Shown in pieces: positions 60,534 through 64,000 of a stretch of 64,000 bases of DNA. The stretch covers positions 62,001-126,000 of the forward strand of contig NZ_JBHSHC010000112.1 of NCBI RefSeq assembly GCF_042652925.1, read 5' to 3'. The notes beneath the pieces were generated by a model that saw nothing but the letters and a program-made list of their open reading frames with translations, made no database searches and was not told where the DNA came from. Positions within the stretch are counted from its first letter, which is position 1. Every line of letters begins with the position of its first letter. The stretch comes from Effusibacillus consociatus (lineage in GTDB: Bacteria > Bacillota > Bacilli > Tumebacillales > Effusibacillaceae). The translations under genes and the position numbers were made by a program.

Positions 60534-61439
60534 ATGACAATTCAACAAGCGGTGGAACTGTTTCTGGAATATTTGCGAGTGGAAAAAAATGCTTCCATGC
60601 ATACGATTGACTCGTATAAAAGTGATTTGGAACAATTCTGTACGTATCTGGCAGATGAAAAAATTGAAACGTTCGGAGAGGTGACCCATGTCATGATTCG
60701 AACGTTTTTGTCACGTTTGTACATGGCTAAAGCAGCCCGCAAGACTTTGGCCAGAAAGGTGTCTTGCCTCCGTTCGCTTTATGAGTTTTTGAGGCGGGAA
60801 GAGATTGTCGATAAGAACCCTGCCAAATCGGTCTCAACTCCCAAGCTGGAAAAGAGGACACCCAATTTTTTGTATATTGAAGAGGTCAAACGGCTTGTCG
60901 AAGCTCCATCGATCGACGAGCCGCTTGGAATGAGAGACCGTGCGATTCTCGAACTCTTGTATGCAACAGGCATCCGTGTCAGCGAATGCATGGGTCTTGA
61001 GCTGGATGATATCGACCTGGAAATGGGAATGGCCCGTGTGTTCGGAAAAGGGGCCAAGGAGCGGATCGTCCTTCTCGGTCAGAAGGCGTGCGAAGCAGTC
61101 CGCTTGTACCTGGAACGAGGGAGACCGCGTCTGTTAGTCGGCAGTACCGGCGGGGGTGAGCAGAAAGCCCTTTTTCTGAACTATCGGGGGGAACCGCTGT
61201 CCGATCGGTCGGTCAGACGGATCGTGGACAAATATATGCTTCAGGTAGCGGGCCAGCTCTCGATTTCACCGCACGCTTTGCGGCACACCTTTGCCACTCA
61301 TATGTTGGATGAAGGGGCTGACCTGCGCGTTGTTCAAGAGCTGCTGGGGCACGTCAGTCTTTCCAGCACACAGATTTACACTCATACGACTAAAGAAAGG
61401 CTGCTGCGCGTATATATGAATGCACACCCAAGGGCATGA
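60534..61439 (+). CDS. xerC: Tyrosine recombinase XerC
   Basis: 301 residues from ATG 60534 (GGAAGGTGAG). SAM-like N-domain, ATGIRVSECMGLEL (Arg), HALRHTFATHML (His/Arg) and LGHVSLSSTQIYTH (His, Tyr). Resolves chromosome dimers. It is a chromosomal housekeeping gene in its normal place, not the phage integrase. Confidence 0.95.
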   Translation: MTIQQAVELFLEYLRVEKNASMHTIDSYKSDLEQFCTYLADEKIETFGEVTHVMIRTFLSRLYMAKAARKTLARKVSCLRSLYEFLRREEIVDKNPAKSVSTPKLEKRTPNFLYIEEVKRLVEAPSIDEPLGMRDRAILELLYATGIRVSECMGLELDDIDLEMGMARVFGKGAKERIVLLGQKACEAVRLYLERGRPRLLVGSTGGGEQKALFLNYRGEPLSDRSVRRIVDKYMLQVAGQLSISPHALRHTFATHMLDEGADLRVVQELLGHVSLSSTQIYTHTTKERLLRVYMNAHPRA

Positions 61440-61472
61440 CCCAAAGGTTTGTCTGCAGATGGAGGGGTATCA

Positions 61473-62015
61473 ATGAATAACGGTTTTCATGCTACAACTA
61501 TTTTTGCTGTAAGGAAAGACGGAAAGTCTGCCATGGCTGGGGACGGTCAGGTTACTTTCGGAAACAGCATGGTGATGAAAAACGGTGCCAAAAAAGTCCG
61601 CCGCCTGTACCGGGGGGAAGTAGTGGCGGGATTTGCCGGATCCGTCGCGGATGCATTCACATTGTATGAGAAATTTGAAGCAAAACTTGAAGAATATCAT
61701 GGAAATTTGCAGCGGGCAGCGGTGGAGCTTGCCAAGGAATGGCGCTCCGATAAGATTCTTCATAAGCTGGAAGCGATGCTGATTGTGATGAACAAAGAAC
61801 ATTTACTGCTCATTTCCGGTAACGGGGAAGTAATTGAACCGGATGACGGCATCTTGGCAATCGGATCGGGCGGTTCATTTGCGTTAGCCGCCGGCAGGGC
61901 ATTGGCAAGACATTCGGAGCTTTCGGCCCGGGAGATCGCGGAACAGGCTTTAAAAATTGCCGCGGAAATTTGTGTGTTTACCAACTCCAACATTGTCGTG
62001 GAAGAAATCGAATAG
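61473..62015 (+). CDS. hslV: ATP-dependent protease subunit HslV (ClpQ)
   Basis: 180 residues from ATG 61473 after GGAGGGG. FHATTIFAVRKDGKSAMAGDGQVT and GFAGSVADAFTLYEKFEAKL. Forms a double hexamer with HslU. The active N-terminus: six residues (NNGFHA) precede TT, so Thr may be exposed by processing, or Asn follows Met, unlike the Ser of B. subtilis CodW. Confidence 0.96.
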   Translation: MNNGFHATTIFAVRKDGKSAMAGDGQVTFGNSMVMKNGAKKVRRLYRGEVVAGFAGSVADAFTLYEKFEAKLEEYHGNLQRAAVELAKEWRSDKILHKLEAMLIVMNKEHLLLISGNGEVIEPDDGILAIGSGGSFALAAGRALARHSELSAREIAEQALKIAAEICVFTNSNIVVEEIE

Positions 62016-62028
62016 GAGGAGGAGAAGC

Positions 62029-63414
62029 ATGAAACAAAAGCTGACCCCAAAACAGATCGTTGCGGAACTCGACCGTTATATTGTTGGCCAAAAACAAGCC
62101 AAGAGAATGGTGGCAGTGGCGCTTCGCAACCGCTATCGGCGGAGCTTGCTTCCGGATGAACTGCGGGATGAGGTGACTCCGAAAAATATTTTGATGATCG
62201 GGCCGACCGGTGTAGGGAAAACCGAGATCGCGAGACGGCTTGCGAAATTGGTGGGTGCCCCTTTTGTCAAAGTTGAAGCTACCAAGTTTACAGAAGTGGG
62301 TTATGTCGGACGCGACGTGGAAGCGATGGTCCGAGATCTTGTGGAGACAGCCATCCGGATCGTCAAAGAAGAAAAAATGACCCGTGTGGAAGATCGTGCC
62401 CGGCAAATGGCGGAAGAACGACTCGTACATATTCTCGTTCCGGACCCGGCCAAAGAAAAACAGTTCAAGAATCCATTTGAAATGCTGTTCCAGGGAAACG
62501 CCCAGCAGCAGCAGGAAACGACCGGAGAACCCGAACATATCAAAATGCGTCGCAAGGATATACGAGCCGCGTTGGCACGAGGAGACCTGGAAGAAACGAT
62601 TGTGGAAATTGATGTTGAGGACACAACGCCCCAAATGTTTGATTTATTTGGCGGCGGCAATAACGAAATCGGCATGAATATGCAGGAAATGCTCGGGAAT
62701 TTGATGCCCAAGCGCCGGAAAAAACGAAAGCTGCCCGTAAAAGATGCAAGAAAGATTATAATCCAGGAAGAAGCGCAAAGACTGATTGACATGGATGAGG
62801 TTACACAGGAAGCAGTTACCCGAGCCGAGCAGTCCGGTATCATTTTTATAGACGAAATTGATAAAATTGCCGGGAAAGATCATCGCGGTCCGGATGTTTC
62901 GAGGGAAGGGGTGCAGCGGGATATTCTCCCGATCGTTGAAGGTTCTACGGTGATGACAAAGTATGGTCCGGTGAAAACCGACTATATTCTGTTCATTGGC
63001 GCGGGTGCATTCCATATTTCAAAACCGTCGGATCTGATTCCGGAATTACAGGGGCGTTTTCCGATCCGGGTAGAACTGCAGAGTCTGACAGCAGAAGATT
63101 TTCGCCAGATCTTAACTGAGCCCCAGAACGCATTAACCAAGCAGTATGTTGCTTTACTGCAGACTGAAGGGATCGAGGTTGAATTCACTGCTGATGCTAT
63201 CGAGAAAATCGCTGAGCTCGCTACAGTTGTGAACCAACAAACTGAAAACATCGGTGCACGCCGCCTGCATACCCTGCTGGAAAAACTTTTGGAAGATCTG
63301 TCATTTGAAGCGGCTGATATCGGCCCTCAGAAGATCGTGATAACACCCGCATACGTTGAGGAAAAACTCGCTGGTATTGTGAAAAACCGGGATCTGAGTC
63401 AGTTTATTTTGTAA
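62029..63414 (+). CDS. hslU: HslU (ClpY) unfoldase ATPase
   Basis: 461 residues from ATG 62029 (AGGAGGAGAAGC). KQIVAELDRYIVGQKQAKRM, Walker A GPTGVGKTEIARRLA, inserted I-domain (about 110-240), Walker B FIDEIDKIAG and ELQGRFPIRVEL. Feeds substrates to HslV. The terminator after it ends the dprA-to-hslU series. Confidence 0.97.
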   Translation: MKQKLTPKQIVAELDRYIVGQKQAKRMVAVALRNRYRRSLLPDELRDEVTPKNILMIGPTGVGKTEIARRLAKLVGAPFVKVEATKFTEVGYVGRDVEAMVRDLVETAIRIVKEEKMTRVEDRARQMAEERLVHILVPDPAKEKQFKNPFEMLFQGNAQQQQETTGEPEHIKMRRKDIRAALARGDLEETIVEIDVEDTTPQMFDLFGGGNNEIGMNMQEMLGNLMPKRRKKRKLPVKDARKIIIQEEAQRLIDMDEVTQEAVTRAEQSGIIFIDEIDKIAGKDHRGPDVSREGVQRDILPIVEGSTVMTKYGPVKTDYILFIGAGAFHISKPSDLIPELQGRFPIRVELQSLTAEDFRQILTEPQNALTKQYVALLQTEGIEVEFTADAIEKIAELATVVNQQTENIGARRLHTLLEKLLEDLSFEAADIGPQKIVITPAYVEEKLAGIVKNRDLSQFIL

Positions 63415-63432
63415 ACAGTCAAAAATCAATTC

Positions 63433-63475
63433 GTAAACACCCTTAAGGCCTATTTTTTAAGGGTGTTTTTGCTTT
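63433..63475 (+). terminator. Terminator after hslU
   Basis: ACACCCTTAA faces TTAAGGGTGT around a short loop, then TTTTTG. Confidence 0.85.
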
Positions 63476-63675
63476 TTATGGTTTTAAAAATGAGACAAAA
63501 GACCTACCCAAAACAAAGGCGGTTAGACCCATACAAAACAGGACTTAAATCAAATATAGTGTAGTTGGAAAGTTGATAAATTCATGGTTTTAGGCCCTTT
63601 TTGTCGAAACTTGCAGGATTGTGCCTGCTCCTGACGAACTACTTAAAAAAATCATCCGAATGGAGGGATTGTCCA
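63476..63675. other. Intergenic before flgB (no codY)
   Basis: No open frame and no clear SigD promoter found. In B. subtilis codY lies between hslU/clpY and flgB; here it is absent. Confidence 0.5.
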
Positions 63676-64000
63676 TTGAATGCATTTACTACCAAGACGA
63701 TGCAAATTCTCGAACGATCTCTCGACGCTTCCAGTCTTCGTCATAAGGTATTGGCGAATAACATCGCCAATGTGGATACCCCGAATTTTAAGCGAAGTGA
63801 CGTCTCGTTTGATTCTGCACTTCAAGCTTATCTCAATGAAAGTCCCGCCGCTTTACCGGGGATGGTTACACACCCCCGTCATATCCCGATCGGAATTCAA
63901 TCCCTAAGTCAAATTCAACCTGAAATTGTTGTTGAGGAATCAACGATAGTAAACAACAACGGAAACAACGTAGATATCGATTCGGAAATGACACAGCTTG
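63676..64000 (+). CDS. flgB: Flagellar basal-body rod protein FlgB (5' part)
   Basis: 108 residues visible; runs off the window. TTG after GGAGGGATTGTCC. ILERSLDASSLRHKVLANNI, ANVDTPNFKRSDVSFD and NNNGNNVDIDSEMTQL are diagnostic. First gene of the fla/che operon. Confidence 0.96.
   Translation, partial: MNAFTTKTMQILERSLDASSLRHKVLANNIANVDTPNFKRSDVSFDSALQAYLNESPAALPGMVTHPRHIPIGIQSLSQIQPEIVVEESTIVNNNGNNVDIDSEMTQL

Noticed and set aside
60534..61439. XerC as the phage integrase
   Set aside because: It stands in the conserved topA-trmFO-xerC-hslVU chromosomal order, 11 kb outside the phage boundary.
1..64000. CRISPR array or insertion sequence
   Set aside because: No regularly spaced direct repeats with unique spacers and no transposase gene were found.

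Overview
The window joins two kinds of DNA. Bases 1 to about 49,720 are most of a tailed-phage prophage: siphovirus-like, HK97-type capsid, pac/cos type not determined. Bases from about 49,720 to 64,000 are ordinary chromosome of a low- to mid-GC Gram-positive bacterium of the Bacillales. The chromosomal order sucC-sucD-dprA-topA-trmFO-xerC-hslV-hslU-flgB, the strong AGGAGG-type ribosome sites, the frequent TTG/GTG starts and the B. subtilis-type LexA boxes all fit that group. Alicyclobacillaceae (Effusibacillus/Tumebacillus-like) is my guess from general protein flavour, not proven here.

The prophage sits in comM/yifB (Mg-chelatase-like competence protein). The minus-strand comM reading frame runs normally for 353 codons and stops straight after its conserved NPCPCG motif, where phage DNA begins. 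The other comM part, the integrase and probably the main repressor must lie left of this window.

Phage layout, left to right. (1) 1-16.8 kb, early region: many small zinc-ribbon proteins, an XRE regulator, an SbcC/Rad50-like ATPase with RecT and an MBL-fold nuclease (recombination module) interleaved with homing-endonuclease-like genes, a PD-(D/E)XK-like protein, a DnaD-like initiator containing iteron-like repeats, a PP-loop ATPase, a C5 cytosine methyltransferase with five internal repeats, RecU, an AP2-HNH endonuclease, and the ArpU-type late regulator. (2) 16.8-17.3 kb, switch region: four TGGCA boxes exactly 11 bp apart, a possible promoter, a non-coding leader and a strong terminator. 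(3) 17.3-40.7 kb, late region: an Acb2/Tad1-type signal sponge, terminases, a portal-MuF fusion, protease, capsid, connectors, tail tube, tail chaperones with a canonical A AAA AAC frameshift, tape measure, DNRLRE/fibronectin tail protein, tail tip, holin, amidase, a second holin-like protein and a secreted-type nuclease. Two single genes lie on the opposite strand in this region (morons). (4) 40.7-49.7 kb, right accessory arm: an SOS island (two paralogous unknown genes with identical LexA boxes, a stand-alone LigD-type primase-polymerase, a Y-family polymerase whose promoter contains a LexA box, and a YolD-like partner), a Panacea-type toxin-antitoxin pair with a large palindromic operator, small regulators and a SIR2 NADase-like protein at the phage end.

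Together the accessory genes suggest a phage that counters cyclic-nucleotide immunity (Acb2/Tad1), probably guards its lysogen against other phages (SIR2, PanAT) and carries its own damage-inducible DNA-repair kit. All functions are read from sequence motifs without database searches; coordinates of starts are chosen from ribosome-site spacing.
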